From the NCBI GenBank assembly GCA_036403515.1, contig DASWQV010000112.1, positions 1 through 57,350 of the forward strand: DNA of 57,350 nt. Reading direction: 5' to 3'. The translations under genes were made by a program, and so were the position numbers. This document shows, in pieces, positions 34,543-43,278 of this stretch (position 1 is its first letter; each line of letters starts with the position of its first letter). The notes under the pieces are model-generated. The model was not told where the DNA came from. It ran no database searches and saw only the letters and a program-made list of their open reading frames with translations. The stretch is from VRUE01 sp036403515 (GTDB taxonomy: Bacteria; Actinomycetota; Thermoleophilia; Solirubrobacterales; 70-9).

Positions 34543-35118
34543 TCAATGGAGGGTTGGTCGGTAGATGAGCTCTTGGGTGTGGCCGTCGAGCGTCCGGTGC
34601 TCGACCAGCTCGAGGTCGAAGTCGGCCGCACCCTGAAAGATCGGGTCCAGCCCGGTCTGACCGGTGATCACAGGAAAGAGGGTCACCTGGAGACGGTCGA
34701 CCAGACCAGCGGCCATCAGCGCCCGATTCAACGAGAGACTGCCGTGCGAGCGCAACGGCACCTCGGACTCCTCCTTGAGCCGAGCGACGACGTCGACGGC
34801 ATCGCCGTTCGCGACGGTCGCGTCCGGCCAGTCGAGGGGTCCTTCGAGGGTGGTCGACACCATCGTTGCTGGCAGATTCCTCATCTGGGTGACCCATGGG
34901 TCCCGCACCTCTGACTCCTCGCCACTCGAGGCAAGCATCCGCGAGAATGCCCTATACGTGTTCGCCCCGAAGACCATCCGCTGCTCGGCGCCGTACAAGG
35001 CAAGGCGGTGGTCGAGCAGCTCGGGGCCTTGCTTACCCCAGTAGCCGGTCCAGTTGGCGCTGGCGGCGCCGTAGCCGTCGAGGCTGGAAAAGACGTCGAA
35101 GGTGTAGGTAGCGGTCAT
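34543..35118 (-). CDS. Dihydrofolate reductase-family protein (RibD C-terminal-like)
   Basis: 191 residues. MTATYTFDVFSSLDGYGAAS is the usual N-terminal strand and loop of this family, and the middle has RMVFGANTYRAFSRM. The C-terminal ELVEHRTLDGHTQELIYRP strand is typical. These proteins share the RibD-C/DHFR fold and bind a pyridine nucleotide, but most have no known substrate. A second member lies at 45119. Single gene, convergent with the secreted protein. Confidence 0.85.
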   Translation of the reverse strand: MTATYTFDVFSSLDGYGAASANWTGYWGKQGPELLDHRLALYGAEQRMVFGANTYRAFSRMLASSGEESEVRDPWVTQMRNLPATMVSTTLEGPLDWPDATVANGDAVDVVARLKEESEVPLRSHGSLSLNRALMAAGLVDRLQVTLFPVITGQTGLDPIFQGAADFDLELVEHRTLDGHTQELIYRPTLH

Positions 35119-35591
35119 GTAGTTCTCCTCGGGTGCGGTTGATCGGTCGGGTCAATCGCCCGACCGGCCCGCGAATGCAGGGCGTTCTCCACCGGCAAGT
35201 GCAGCTGCTCGGAGCCATCCAGCTTCCGGCCATGATCGGCGCGAACCTGGCCCGATCTCGAAGTTGCTCAGCGGCTGATTCATGAGCGCAGTGTGGCAAG
35301 GCCGGGGCGGTGAAGATTTCGGCCTTGGTGGGTGTCCAGATAGAGAAAGGTTCGGAGTCGGCGCGCAACTCGTGTCAGGTCGAGCGACGGGATCGATAGA
35401 GATTCCAGCTCCAGTGGAACGCCCGATTCGGCGACTCGACCGAAGCGTCCGCGCGATTGGCACCGTGGGATTATGGATCAGCAATGCGACCGATCCTTCT
35501 CCTGCGCGTCGCCCTCATCGTCGCCGGTGGCCGGGCCGAGGCAGATTCCGCTCCCTTTCCGGCGGACTCCTGAGTCGAGCGCGCCCGAACG
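35119..35591. other. Interval without a supported gene
   Basis: About 470 bases between the divergent DHFR-like and Nramp-like genes. Several open frames cross it but none has a conserved sequence or a convincing start. It would hold the promoters of both flanking genes; no clear operator or hairpin was found. Confidence 0.5.
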
Positions 35592-36899
35592 ATGGCCGGC
35601 ACGCCGCGACCCCGCGCCCACCGCACGCCTGGGCGTCACATCCACTGGCGGCTTGCCAGGCATCGTCGGAGGCTGTTCCGCGGCGGCGCACTGGCGGCGC
35701 TGCTCGCGGTCGTCGGCCCTGGCCTTCTCGCCGGCCTCTCCGACGACGATCCCGCCGGGATAACGACCTACTCGATCCTCGGCGCCGACTACGGCTACCA
35801 GCTGATCTGGGTCTTGGTCGTCTCGACCGCGGCGCTGATCGTCTTCCACGAGCTGGGGGTGCGACTTGGGATCGTCACCGGCAAGGGACTGCTGACCCTG
35901 GTTCGCGAGCGCTACGGGCCGAAGGCCGCGGGGCTGGTCCTCGCAGCGCTGGTGATCGCCAATACCGGCACCCTCTGCGCCGAGTTCGCGGGGGTCGCCG
36001 CCGCGATGGACCTGCTCGGAGGAATGAGCCGCTATCTCAGCGTGCCGCTTGCCGCGGCAGGGGTTTCCGCCTTGGTCCTGCGGGAGAACTTCCGCCACGT
36101 CGAGCACGTCCTGCTGGCGCTCAGCTCGGTCTTCGTCGCCTACGTGATCTCCGGCTTCCTCGCCCACCCCGACTGGAGCGCCGCGGCCGCGGGCGCCGCC
36201 GTCCCCAGCATCCCGCTCAACCGCGACGCGCTGCTGGTCGCGGTGGCAACCGTCGGGACGACGCTGGCGCCGTGGGGCCTGGCCTTCATCCAGTCCTACG
36301 CGGTCGACAAGGGCCTCGCCGTCAAAGACCTGCGCTTCGAGCGCATCGACGTGATCGTCGGCGCGGTCCTGACCGGCCTGATCGGCTTCTTCGTGATCGT
36401 CGCCAGCGCCGCGACCCTGCACGCGCAGGGGATCGAGGTGAACGACGCGCGCGACGCCGCCAATGCGCTGGAGCCGCTGGCCGGCAGCGCTGCCGCGACC
36501 CTCTTCGGCCTCGGCTTCCTAGGCGCCGCTCTGCTTGCGGCGGCGATCGTCCCCCTCTCAACCGCCTACTCGATCTCCGAGACCCTCGGCCGCAAAGCCG
36601 ACCTCGACGACAGCTTCGCCGAGGCGCGGTCGTTCTATCTCAGCTTCGCGGCCGTGGTCGCGGTCGCCGCCGTGATCGTACTGATCCCCGGCGCGCCGCT
36701 GATCGAGATCCTCTTCCTCACCCAGGCCCTGAACGCGGTCCTCCTTCTGGTGCTGCTGCCGTTCATGCGCTCGCTCGGCCGCGACGAGGCGCTGATGGGC
36801 GACCACGCCCTGGGGCGAACCGGACGAGCGACCACCGGCGTCGCCCTCATCGTCATCGCCGTCGCGGTCCTGGCGCTGGGCGTGCTGGCGCTGAGCTGA
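35592..36899 (+). CDS. Nramp-like divalent metal transporter with altered metal-site motifs
   Basis: 435 residues with about 11 hydrophobic segments. The first helix has GPGLLAGLSDDDPAGI, and the helix-6 region has TTLAPWGLAFIQS. The fold and length are those of Nramp transporters, but the helix-1 DPGN motif reads D53-P-A-G56 and the helix-6 MPH motif is APW. Nramp-related Mg2+ transporters and uncharacterised actinobacterial members also lack these residues, so substrate preference is open. ATG 35592 has no visible Shine-Dalgarno. It converges on a ZIP-family gene, 1 base apart. Confidence 0.85.
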   Translation: MAGTPRPRAHRTPGRHIHWRLARHRRRLFRGGALAALLAVVGPGLLAGLSDDDPAGITTYSILGADYGYQLIWVLVVSTAALIVFHELGVRLGIVTGKGLLTLVRERYGPKAAGLVLAALVIANTGTLCAEFAGVAAAMDLLGGMSRYLSVPLAAAGVSALVLRENFRHVEHVLLALSSVFVAYVISGFLAHPDWSAAAAGAAVPSIPLNRDALLVAVATVGTTLAPWGLAFIQSYAVDKGLAVKDLRFERIDVIVGAVLTGLIGFFVIVASAATLHAQGIEVNDARDAANALEPLAGSAAATLFGLGFLGAALLAAAIVPLSTAYSISETLGRKADLDDSFAEARSFYLSFAAVVAVAAVIVLIPGAPLIEILFLTQALNAVLLLVLLPFMRSLGRDEALMGDHALGRTGRATTGVALIVIAVAVLALGVLALS

Positions 36900-36900
36900 G

Positions 36901-37641
36901 TCAGACACCCAGCAGAAGGCTGAGCGCGAGCATCAGGGCGGCGCCGGCCGCGATGCCCGCCGCTGGCCTGGCGCGCTCGTGGCCGGCGAAGGCGCCCGGC
37001 AACATCTCTGCGGCGATCAGCGCCAGCATCGCCCCGGCGGCGAAGGCGAAGGAGAGCGGCAGTAGACCGCCGATCTCCTCCACCGCAAGGAACGCGATGA
37101 GGGCGCCGACCGGCTGCGGCGCGCTGGTCGCCACCGCGGCCCAGAACTGCCGTGCCGGTCCGAAGCCTGCCTCGGCCATCGGGATCGCCACGCTCGTCCC
37201 CTCGGGGACGTTCTGGATCGCGATCGCGAGGATCACGAACAGGCTCAATCCCGCCCGATCGGAGGCAAAGGCGGTGCCAATCGCGAAGCCCTCGGGCAGG
37301 CTGTGGACGAAGAGGACGAGGAACACCAGGGCCGAGGTGCGGGCGCCTGGCCCGGTGCGACCCATGAAGCCGGTGTCCGGGCTGAACCTCCGCCGGGCCA
37401 GGACGAGAAAGGCAATGCCGACGGCGAGACCAACGACCACCTCGGCGGTCGCGCCTTCCTCACTCGCCGGGATCAGCAGGCCGGCGAACGCGGCCACCCC
37501 CATGACCCCAGCGGCGAAGCCGAGCAGAGTCGGCGCCAGAGCGGCAGCGCGCGAGCCCAGCATGAACACCGGCACCGCCCCGAGGCCGGTGGCGAGCGCA
37601 GTGCCACAGGCGGCCAGAAGGAGAATCGCTACCTCAGGCAT
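36901..37641 (-). CDS. ZIP-family metal transporter
   Basis: 246 residues, eight hydrophobic segments. The metal-path motifs of helices 4 and 5 are present: VHSLPEGFAIGTAFASD and IAIQNVPEGTSVAIPMAEAG (ZIP H-S-x-P-E-G and Q-N-x-P-E-G). The start at ATG 37641 is chosen because the first helix begins there (MPEVAILLLAACGTALATGL). ZIP proteins import Zn2+ or other divalent cations. It is divergent from the response-regulator gene, and the neighbouring Nramp-like gene suggests a small metal-transport locus. Confidence 0.88.
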   Translation of the reverse strand: MPEVAILLLAACGTALATGLGAVPVFMLGSRAAALAPTLLGFAAGVMGVAAFAGLLIPASEEGATAEVVVGLAVGIAFLVLARRRFSPDTGFMGRTGPGARTSALVFLVLFVHSLPEGFAIGTAFASDRAGLSLFVILAIAIQNVPEGTSVAIPMAEAGFGPARQFWAAVATSAPQPVGALIAFLAVEEIGGLLPLSFAFAAGAMLALIAAEMLPGAFAGHERARPAAGIAAGAALMLALSLLLGV

Positions 37642-37769
37642 GGGGGTGAAGCTAACCTCGTCGTCGGTGCCCGAGTGGGACGAAGCCGAGCTGGACGGCC
37701 TGATCTCCTTCTGGGAGGCGGCAAAACACCTCGTGGCGGAGCCCACAGCGCAGCACTCCGGCGCCCGGC

Positions 37770-37775
37770 TACCAT
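37770..37775 (+). promoter_or_regulatory. -10 box of the response-regulator operon
   Basis: TACCAT ends 7 bases before the GTG at 37783. No Shine-Dalgarno is present, consistent with a leaderless message. Confidence 0.45.
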
Positions 37776-37782
37776 CGCCTTC

Positions 37783-38454
37783 GTGGAGATCCTGGTAGTC
37801 GAGGATGAGTCCGGGATCGCCGACTTCCTAGAACGCGGCCTCAGGCGAGAGGGGTTCGATGTGGAGGCCGTCTCGGACGGAGATACCGGCGAGCGTCGGG
37901 CCCTCGACCACCCTTTCGACTTGGTCGTCCTCGATCGGATGCTGCCCGGTCGCGACGGACTGGACGTGCTGGCAGCCGTGCGGCGCAGCAAGCCCTCGTT
38001 GCCAGTGATTGTCCTGACCGCGAAGGGAGAGGTCTCCGAGCGGGTCGAGGGGCTGGACCGCGGCGCGACCGACTACGTGGTCAAGCCGTTTGCCTTCGAG
38101 GAGTTGCTCGCGCGTATCAAGACCCACCTGCGCCAGACTGACGACGAGGCGAGGACGACTCTCGAGGCTGGCGACATCCGGCTCGACATGCTGGCCAGAC
38201 AGGCGGAGCGCGATGGCGTCTCGGTCCACCTGCCCGAGCGCGAGGCCGAGCTGCTCGCATACCTGATCCGCCACGCCGGGAAGGTATGCACCCATGAGCA
38301 GATCCTTGGGGCGGTCTGGGGCCACGACCACGAGCCGAACACCAACGTGGTTCAGGTCTACGTCGGCTATCTGCGCCGCAAGCTCGAGCGCCCCGATTCC
38401 CCCGCCCCGATCGAGACCGTGCGCTCGGTCGGCTACAAGCTGAGCGAGCGCTAG
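37783..38454 (+). CDS. OmpR-family response regulator
   Basis: 223 residues. The receiver domain begins VEILVVEDESGIADFLERGL, the phosphorylated Asp is in LVVLDRMLPGRDGLDV, and the switch Thr/Lys are in VLTAKGE and VVKPFAFEELLARI. The C-terminal winged helix has LPEREAELLAYLIRHAGKV, HEQILGAVWGHDHEPNTNVV and YLRRKLE. The kinase GTG follows the stop codon directly. Promoter: TACCAT just upstream. Confidence 0.95.
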   Translation: MEILVVEDESGIADFLERGLRREGFDVEAVSDGDTGERRALDHPFDLVVLDRMLPGRDGLDVLAAVRRSKPSLPVIVLTAKGEVSERVEGLDRGATDYVVKPFAFEELLARIKTHLRQTDDEARTTLEAGDIRLDMLARQAERDGVSVHLPEREAELLAYLIRHAGKVCTHEQILGAVWGHDHEPNTNVVQVYVGYLRRKLERPDSPAPIETVRSVGYKLSER

Positions 38455-39576
38455 GTGCGCGGCGCCTGGAGAGACGTCGGCCTGAGGGCACGGCTCGCCC
38501 TCGCGATAGGCGCCCTGATGCTGGTCGCCTTCGGCGCCGTCTTCGTCGCCGTTCGCGCCGAGATGGCCGACGAGGCGCATGTGATCAGCCGCGAGGAGGG
38601 GCGCGAGCCAGGCCCGTCAACCGGCGAGACAAGCGAGGGGCCTGAGATCGGGCCGATCTCAGACGCCCGCGCCGCGGTCGAACGCACCTTCCTCCTCGTC
38701 GGTGGGATTGCCCTCGGCGCGGCGCTTCTAGGCGGCTACCTGATCGCCGCCCGCGCCGCTTCACCGCTCCGCCGCATGGCCGCGACCGCCGAGGAGGTAA
38801 GGGGCGGCGACCTGACCCCGCGGCTACCTGAAGAACCGGAGGCAGCCCCGGAGCTGCGCGCCCTGATCGCCGGCTTCAACCGCATGCTGGAGCGATTGGA
38901 CCTGGCCTTCTCACGGCAGCGCCGCTTTGTCGCCGACGCCTCGCACGAGCTGCGCACTCCGCTGACCGCGATCCGCGGCCAGATCGAAGTGCTTGCCCGC
39001 GATCCCGACCCGAGCGCCACTGAGGTGCGACGGGTCGAGGGCCTGGTCCTGGGCGAATTGGCGCGAATGGAGCTGCTGGTCGGGGAGCTGCTGACGCTGG
39101 CCCAGCTCGACGAAGGCGCGAAGATTGAGCTCGCGACGCTCGATGTCGCAGACCTCTTGGGCGAGCTGGCGGCGCTCGATCCGGCGCGGTCCGAGCTGGG
39201 CGAGCTGGCAACCGGCACGGTGCGCGCCAACCCCGAGCTGCTCGCCCGCGTCGTCGCCAACCTGCTCGCCAATGCTCGTCGTCACGCGGGCAACCAGGGG
39301 CGGGTGGTGCTCAGCGCCGCGGCTAGCGGCGACAAGGTGACGGTCGCGGTCGACGACGACGGCCCCGGCATTCCCGCGACCGAGCGCGAGCGCGTCTTCG
39401 AGCGCTTCCATCGGGTCGACGCGGCGCGCGACCGGGGCTCCGGGGGAAGCGGCCTGGGTTTGGCGATCTCTCGGGAGATCGTCGTCGCGCACGGCGGGCA
39501 GATTTGGGCCGAGGACTCCGATCTGGAGGGCGCCCGGGTCGCCTTCGAGCTGCCCGGTTTCACGCCCCGAACCTGA
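38455..39576 (+). CDS. Sensor histidine kinase
   Basis: 373 residues. Two transmembrane helices (about 14-32 and 82-102) enclose a short, acidic extracytoplasmic loop (REEGREPGPSTGETSEG). A HAMP segment follows (ASPLRRMAATAEEVRGGDLT), then the DHp box ADASHELRTPLTAIRGQIEV with the phospho-His and the ATPase motifs VVANLLANARRHA, DDDGPGIP and GGSGLGLAIS. The loop is too small for a classical ligand domain, so a membrane or metal/redox signal is possible. Adjacent to its response regulator and upstream of membrane redox genes. Confidence 0.94.
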   Translation: MRGAWRDVGLRARLALAIGALMLVAFGAVFVAVRAEMADEAHVISREEGREPGPSTGETSEGPEIGPISDARAAVERTFLLVGGIALGAALLGGYLIAARAASPLRRMAATAEEVRGGDLTPRLPEEPEAAPELRALIAGFNRMLERLDLAFSRQRRFVADASHELRTPLTAIRGQIEVLARDPDPSATEVRRVEGLVLGELARMELLVGELLTLAQLDEGAKIELATLDVADLLGELAALDPARSELGELATGTVRANPELLARVVANLLANARRHAGNQGRVVLSAAASGDKVTVAVDDDGPGIPATERERVFERFHRVDAARDRGSGGSGLGLAISREIVVAHGGQIWAEDSDLEGARVAFELPGFTPRT

Positions 39577-39633
39577 GAAAACTCTCACGCAACGCTTAGG
39601 GAGCGGGCAGCGACGAGCCCGAAGATCGGGGCC

Positions 39634-40254
39634 ATGCTGGAGCTTCACGATCCGATCGCCGCGGTCCCGAAAGCCGCGCCCGTCCGCAGCGGCGGCGCCA
39701 TCGGCAACGGTCGCCTCACCGCCGCGCTCGCCGCGATCCTGCTCGTGATGCTCGCCGCCGAGGGGGTGACGATCCCCTTCATCGGCCCGCTTCGGGTCGA
39801 GCACATCCTGATCGGCCTGCTGCTCATCGGCCCGGTGGCGGCGAAGCTGGCCAGCACCGGCTATCGCTTCACCCGCTACTACCTCGGCGCCTCGACTTAC
39901 GTGCGAAAGGGGGCGCCGCCGATGGCCCTCCGCCTGCTTGCCCCTGGAGTCGTCTTCACCACCGTCGCCCTCTTTGGCACCGGGGTCGCGCTGCTCGTCG
40001 CAGGTGAGCCGAGCGACCAGCTCGCCTTCCTGCACAAGGTCAGCTTCATCGCCTGGTTCGCGCTGATGACGATCCACGTGCTCGGCCATGTGCTCGAGGT
40101 TCCCCGTCAGGCAGTGGCCGACTGGCGACGCCCGGGGGCGCGGGAGCTGCGTCTCCCCGGGGCCGGCCTCCGTTTCGCCGCAATCGCCGCGGCCCTGGCC
40201 GCGGGCGTTGGGATCGCCGCGCTCGCCTTCTCCACCACGGGGTCGTGGGGCTGA
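39634..40254 (+). CDS. Membrane cytochrome b-like protein (4 helices)
   Basis: 206 residues with about five hydrophobic segments. Histidines lie in or near helices: RVEHILIGLLLIG, AFLHKVSFIAWFALMTIHVL and GHVLEVPRQAVADW, the arrangement expected for two b-type hemes. It resembles cytochrome b561/DUF4405-type membrane electron carriers. It is 57 bases after the kinase gene and overlaps the next gene (TGATG). Together with ApbE and the ferric-reductase-like protein downstream it suggests a flavin/heme electron-transfer chain. Confidence 0.78.
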   Translation: MLELHDPIAAVPKAAPVRSGGAIGNGRLTAALAAILLVMLAAEGVTIPFIGPLRVEHILIGLLLIGPVAAKLASTGYRFTRYYLGASTYVRKGAPPMALRLLAPGVVFTTVALFGTGVALLVAGEPSDQLAFLHKVSFIAWFALMTIHVLGHVLEVPRQAVADWRRPGARELRLPGAGLRFAAIAAALAAGVGIAALAFSTTGSWG

Positions 40255-40661
40255 TGACCCCGCTCGAACGCGAGGAGATGAAACGCCGAGCCCGGGCGAA
40301 GCTGGCGGCGATGCGCGAGCGTGCGGTGCGGCTGCGCAAGCGCGTCCTGGCCGGAGCCGCGATCGGCTTCATCGTGGTCTGGGCGGCGATCTTCGGGCAG
40401 ATGATCACCGGCAACGATCCCGCGCTTGGGCCAGTGGCGGCGAACGTGCGCACGGCCGCGCGGAAAAGCGTCTCCTCCGCCTCCGAACAACGAGCTCCAC
40501 AGGCGGCGGCCCCGCCCAGCGAGGAAGAGGGGGAGGAGAGCCAGCTCGACGCGACCCGGCTCGAAGAAGAACAGGTCGAAGTGGCGGCCGAAACCGAACG
40601 GGCCGAACTCGAAGCGATCGAAGCCGAAGAACTAGAAGCGGTGACGACGGGCCAGTCGTGA
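40254..40661 (+). CDS. Small single-pass membrane protein
   Basis: 135 residues. A basic cytoplasmic N-terminus (MTPLEREEMKRRARAKLAAM) precedes one transmembrane helix (AGAAIGFIVVWAAIFGQMIT, about residues 33-52). The outside part is Ala/Glu-rich, with long acidic helices and no cysteine. No family known. The ATG overlaps the stop of the cytochrome-like gene and its stop overlaps the apbE GTG, so the three are translationally linked. No clear ApbE flavinylation motif (D-x-x-S/T-G-A-T) is seen. Confidence 0.75.
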   Translation: MTPLEREEMKRRARAKLAAMRERAVRLRKRVLAGAAIGFIVVWAAIFGQMITGNDPALGPVAANVRTAARKSVSSASEQRAPQAAAPPSEEEGEESQLDATRLEEEQVEVAAETERAELEAIEAEELEAVTTGQS

Positions 40662-41584
40662 GCGAGGAGTGCCGCAGCTTCGAGTGCTTCGGCGGCCTGG
40701 TCAGCGTCGCTGTCCTCGGCCCCGCCTCGATGGATCCGGCTGGCGCCGCGGCTCGCGCCGAAGCCGAACTGCTCGCCGCCCACCGCCAGCTCTCCCGATT
40801 CCTGCCGGGAAGCGAGCTCAGCCTTCTCAACCGCGATCGCCGTGCCACCGTCCCGGCGGCGCCGCTGCTGCTTGATCTCGCGGCCGCCGCGCGCGAAGCC
40901 GGGGAGATCAGCGCCGGCCTCGTCGACGCGACTTTGCTGAGCGAGATCGAAGCCGCCGGTTACACCAAGTCGATGCCGGAGCGAGAGACCCCGGCCCCCC
41001 GAGCCGAGCGCCGGAGCACCGGGCCGGCGCGAGCGGCTGAGCGCCGCGCCTGGCACACCATCTCGGTCGACCGCTTCGCCGGAACCGTCATGCGGCCCCC
41101 AGGGGTTGCGATCGACAGCGGCGGGATCGCCAAGGGCATGCTCGCCGACCGGGTCGGGGCGAAACTGGCCCGGTTCCCGGCCTACGTGGTCGACTGCTGC
41201 GGTGACATGCGCATCGGAGGCGCGGCCAGGCGACGGCGGCCGGTTCGGGTGGAAGGGCCCTGGGGAGCGGACCCGATCGAGGTTCTGTACGTCACCGACG
41301 GAGGGGTCGCGACCAGCGGCATCACCAGGCGCGCCTGGGACGGTCGCGGCGGTCCTGCACACCACCTGCTGGATCCCGCCAGCGGCCTGCCGAGCTTCTC
41401 GGGGGTCTCGCAGGCGACCGCGCTCGCGCCGACCGCCTTCCTGGCCGAGGTCTATGCCAAGTGGGCGCTGCTCTCCGGGCCCGCGCTCGCGCCGAGCCGC
41501 CTGCCCTACGGCGGCGTGATCGTGCTCGCCGACGGCGGCGCCGAACGGGTGGACGCCCGCCGCCCGGTCGGGGCGGCGGCATGA
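40658..41584 (+). CDS. apbE: FAD:protein FMN transferase, ApbE family
   Basis: 308 residues from GTG 40658. It attaches FMN to Ser/Thr of target proteins outside the cytoplasm. GVAIDSGGIAKGMLADRVGA is the ApbE core, VVDCCGDMRIGGA resembles the D-x-G-G-D-x segment with Cys substituted, and HHLLDPASGLPS corresponds to the H-(I/L)-(I/L)-D-P-x-T-G motif. No signal peptide is visible. Coupled to the small membrane protein and the ferric-reductase-like gene by ATGA/GTGA overlaps; the target is not obvious here. Confidence 0.88.
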   Translation: MSEECRSFECFGGLVSVAVLGPASMDPAGAAARAEAELLAAHRQLSRFLPGSELSLLNRDRRATVPAAPLLLDLAAAAREAGEISAGLVDATLLSEIEAAGYTKSMPERETPAPRAERRSTGPARAAERRAWHTISVDRFAGTVMRPPGVAIDSGGIAKGMLADRVGAKLARFPAYVVDCCGDMRIGGAARRRRPVRVEGPWGADPIEVLYVTDGGVATSGITRRAWDGRGGPAHHLLDPASGLPSFSGVSQATALAPTAFLAEVYAKWALLSGPALAPSRLPYGGVIVLADGGAERVDARRPVGAAA

Positions 41585-42135
41585 TCGCCACGCATCACGT
41601 CTTCTGGATCACCAGCCGGGCGGCGGGCAGCACCGCCCTGCTCCTCACCAGCGCCTCCGTGATGCTCGGACTGATGATCGGCACGCGGCGGGCCGGCGTC
41701 GACCGTCGCGACCTGCGGACCCTGCACGAGGCCTTCTCCCTCACCGGCCTGGCGATGGTGTCCCTACATGGACTCTCCCTACTCGGCGACGCCTACCTGA
41801 ATCCCGGTCTGGCTGGAATCGCGATCCCGTTCGCCGGCTCCTACCGTCCGCTCTGGACCGGCATCGGCATTCTCGCCGGCTACGGCCTCGCGGCACTCGG
41901 GCTCAGCTACTACCTGCGCGACCGCATCGGCGTCGCCCGCTGGAAGCGCCTCCACCGCCTGACCGCCGTGTTCTGGCTGGCCGCGATCGGGCACACGCTT
42001 GGCGCCGGCACCGACGCCTGGCAGCCCTGGTTCCTGATCTTGGTTGGCGCCTTCGTGCTCCCTGCGGGAGCCCTGCTCACGCTTAGATGGCTGACTAGGA
42101 CGCCCGAGGAAAGACCGGTCCAGCAGTCGGCCTAA
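41581..42135 (+). CDS. Ferric reductase-like transmembrane protein
   Basis: 184 residues, about five hydrophobic segments. The start MIATHHVFWITSRAAGSTAL matches the first helix of the ferric-reductase transmembrane domain family (DUF4405/MsrQ-like). Helix histidines are at LHEAFSLTGLAMVSLHGLSL and KRLHRLTAVFWLAAIGHTLG, a four-His pattern for two hemes. No flavin or NAD domain is fused. Last gene of the two-component/cytochrome/ApbE operon. Confidence 0.85.
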   Translation: MIATHHVFWITSRAAGSTALLLTSASVMLGLMIGTRRAGVDRRDLRTLHEAFSLTGLAMVSLHGLSLLGDAYLNPGLAGIAIPFAGSYRPLWTGIGILAGYGLAALGLSYYLRDRIGVARWKRLHRLTAVFWLAAIGHTLGAGTDAWQPWFLILVGAFVLPAGALLTLRWLTRTPEERPVQQSA

Positions 42136-42480
42136 AGACGCGGATCCGTCACCCCCTCGCCGAGTCCCGGAAAGGCCATGGGCCATGACGATGCACGTCG
42201 AATGAGACTTGTTGCTCGAAATTGTTTCTCAGCGAGGCCGCACGAGCGGAGGACGATCAGGCCCGGCTCGCTCGTCAAGGGTGAGGACTGAATCCGGCCG
42301 ATCTAGGGAGAGATTAGGAGTCGTCTGACAAGGGTGACTTACGTTCCGACGCCTTCGTTCGCCGAAAGCAAGCAATGCAACTAAGTTGCGAAGCAATCTC
42401 GACCTTCGTGCTTGGCCTTCGGCTACGGTAGGAGCAGCGCGTGCTTCAGACGCGGCCCAGCCTCACCACGGGAGGACGAG
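42136..42480. other. Interval without a gene; short palindrome
   Basis: About 345 bases between the ferric-reductase-like gene and the DUF6325 gene. GC is lower from about 42190 to 42400. GCAACTAAGTTGC at 42377-42389 is a perfect 6+1+6 palindrome about 90 bases before the next gene and could be an operator. No coding frame with conserved content was found. Confidence 0.5.
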
Positions 42481-42927
42481 ATGGAGAACGGAAACATCGA
42501 CGACCTGGAGATGGGGCCGATCGATTACCTGGTGGTCGAGTGGCCGGGCCGCCAGCCGACCGGCGAGGCGATGCCGCACCTGGTCGACTTGGTCGACCGA
42601 GGCTTGATTCGGCTCCTCGACCTGGCCTTCATCACCAAGGCAACGGACGGTTCCGTGACGCGCATCGAGGTCGCCGACCTCGGCGAGGAGGCCCAGGAGT
42701 TCGCCGTCTTCGTCGGCGCCGAATCCGGGCTGCTGGGCGACGAAGACGCCGAGGAGGCCGCGGCTGCCCTCGAGCCTGGAACCTCAGCCGCGTTGCTCGT
42801 CTACGAGAACCGCTGGGCGGCGCCCTTCGCCACGGCCGTCCGCCGCGGTGGCGGCCAACTCGTCGCCAGCGGCCGCATTCCGGTCCAAGCCGTGATCTCT
42901 GCCCTCGATGCCGCCGAGGCGGCCTGA
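42481..42927 (+). CDS. DUF6325-family protein
   Basis: 148 residues. The start MENGNIDDLEMGPIDYLVVE then WPGRQPTGEAMPHLVDLVDR and GLIRLLDLAFITK is the family signature; ALEPGTSAALLVYENRWAAP follows. The ATG at 42481 has GGAGGA upstream. It is a small alpha/beta protein of unknown role, often paired, as here, with a SHOCT-domain protein in actinobacteria and related to stress-linked DUF1269-type proteins. Confidence 0.85.
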   Translation: MENGNIDDLEMGPIDYLVVEWPGRQPTGEAMPHLVDLVDRGLIRLLDLAFITKATDGSVTRIEVADLGEEAQEFAVFVGAESGLLGDEDAEEAAAALEPGTSAALLVYENRWAAPFATAVRRGGGQLVASGRIPVQAVISALDAAEAA

Positions 42928-42948
42928 CCCTTCGAAAGGGGAATCTTC

Positions 42949-43218
42949 ATGCCAGGACTACTACGCGGAGTTGCCCGCACAGCTGTGATTGCCGGAACCG
43001 CCACCGGAGTCAGCAATCGAGTATCCCGACGGCAAGGCCGACGTTGGTCAGAACAGGAAGCCCAGGAACAGCCCCCGCAGGCGATGGCGGCGCCGGCGGC
43101 CGCCGCCCCGCAGGAATCGACCATCGACCAGCTCAAGGAGTTGGGGCAGCTGAGAGAGCAGGGCATTTTGACCGAGGAGGAGTTCGCGGCCCAGAAGGCC
43201 AAGATCCTCAGCGCATGA
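42949..43218 (+). CDS. SHOCT-domain protein
   Basis: 89 residues. The C-terminal 30 residues are a short SHOCT domain (LKELGQLREQGILTEEEFAA, then QKAKILSA), thought to be an oligomerisation/nucleic-acid-type motif. The N-terminus is basic with an Arg-rich stretch (NRVSRRQGRRW) and a Pro/Ala linker. It follows the DUF6325 gene after 21 bases with GAAAGGGG as ribosome binding site. Confidence 0.88.
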   Translation: MPGLLRGVARTAVIAGTATGVSNRVSRRQGRRWSEQEAQEQPPQAMAAPAAAAPQESTIDQLKELGQLREQGILTEEEFAAQKAKILSA

Positions 43219-43278
43219 TCGCTGTCACTGTCTAGGAGCGCGCCCGGACGTCGGTTGGCGAGCGCTCCGGCTCTCAGA

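Noticed and set aside
35282..37798. 838-codon plus-strand open frame
   Set aside because: Runs out of frame through the Nramp-like gene and antisense to the ZIP gene; Arg/Pro-rich shadow.
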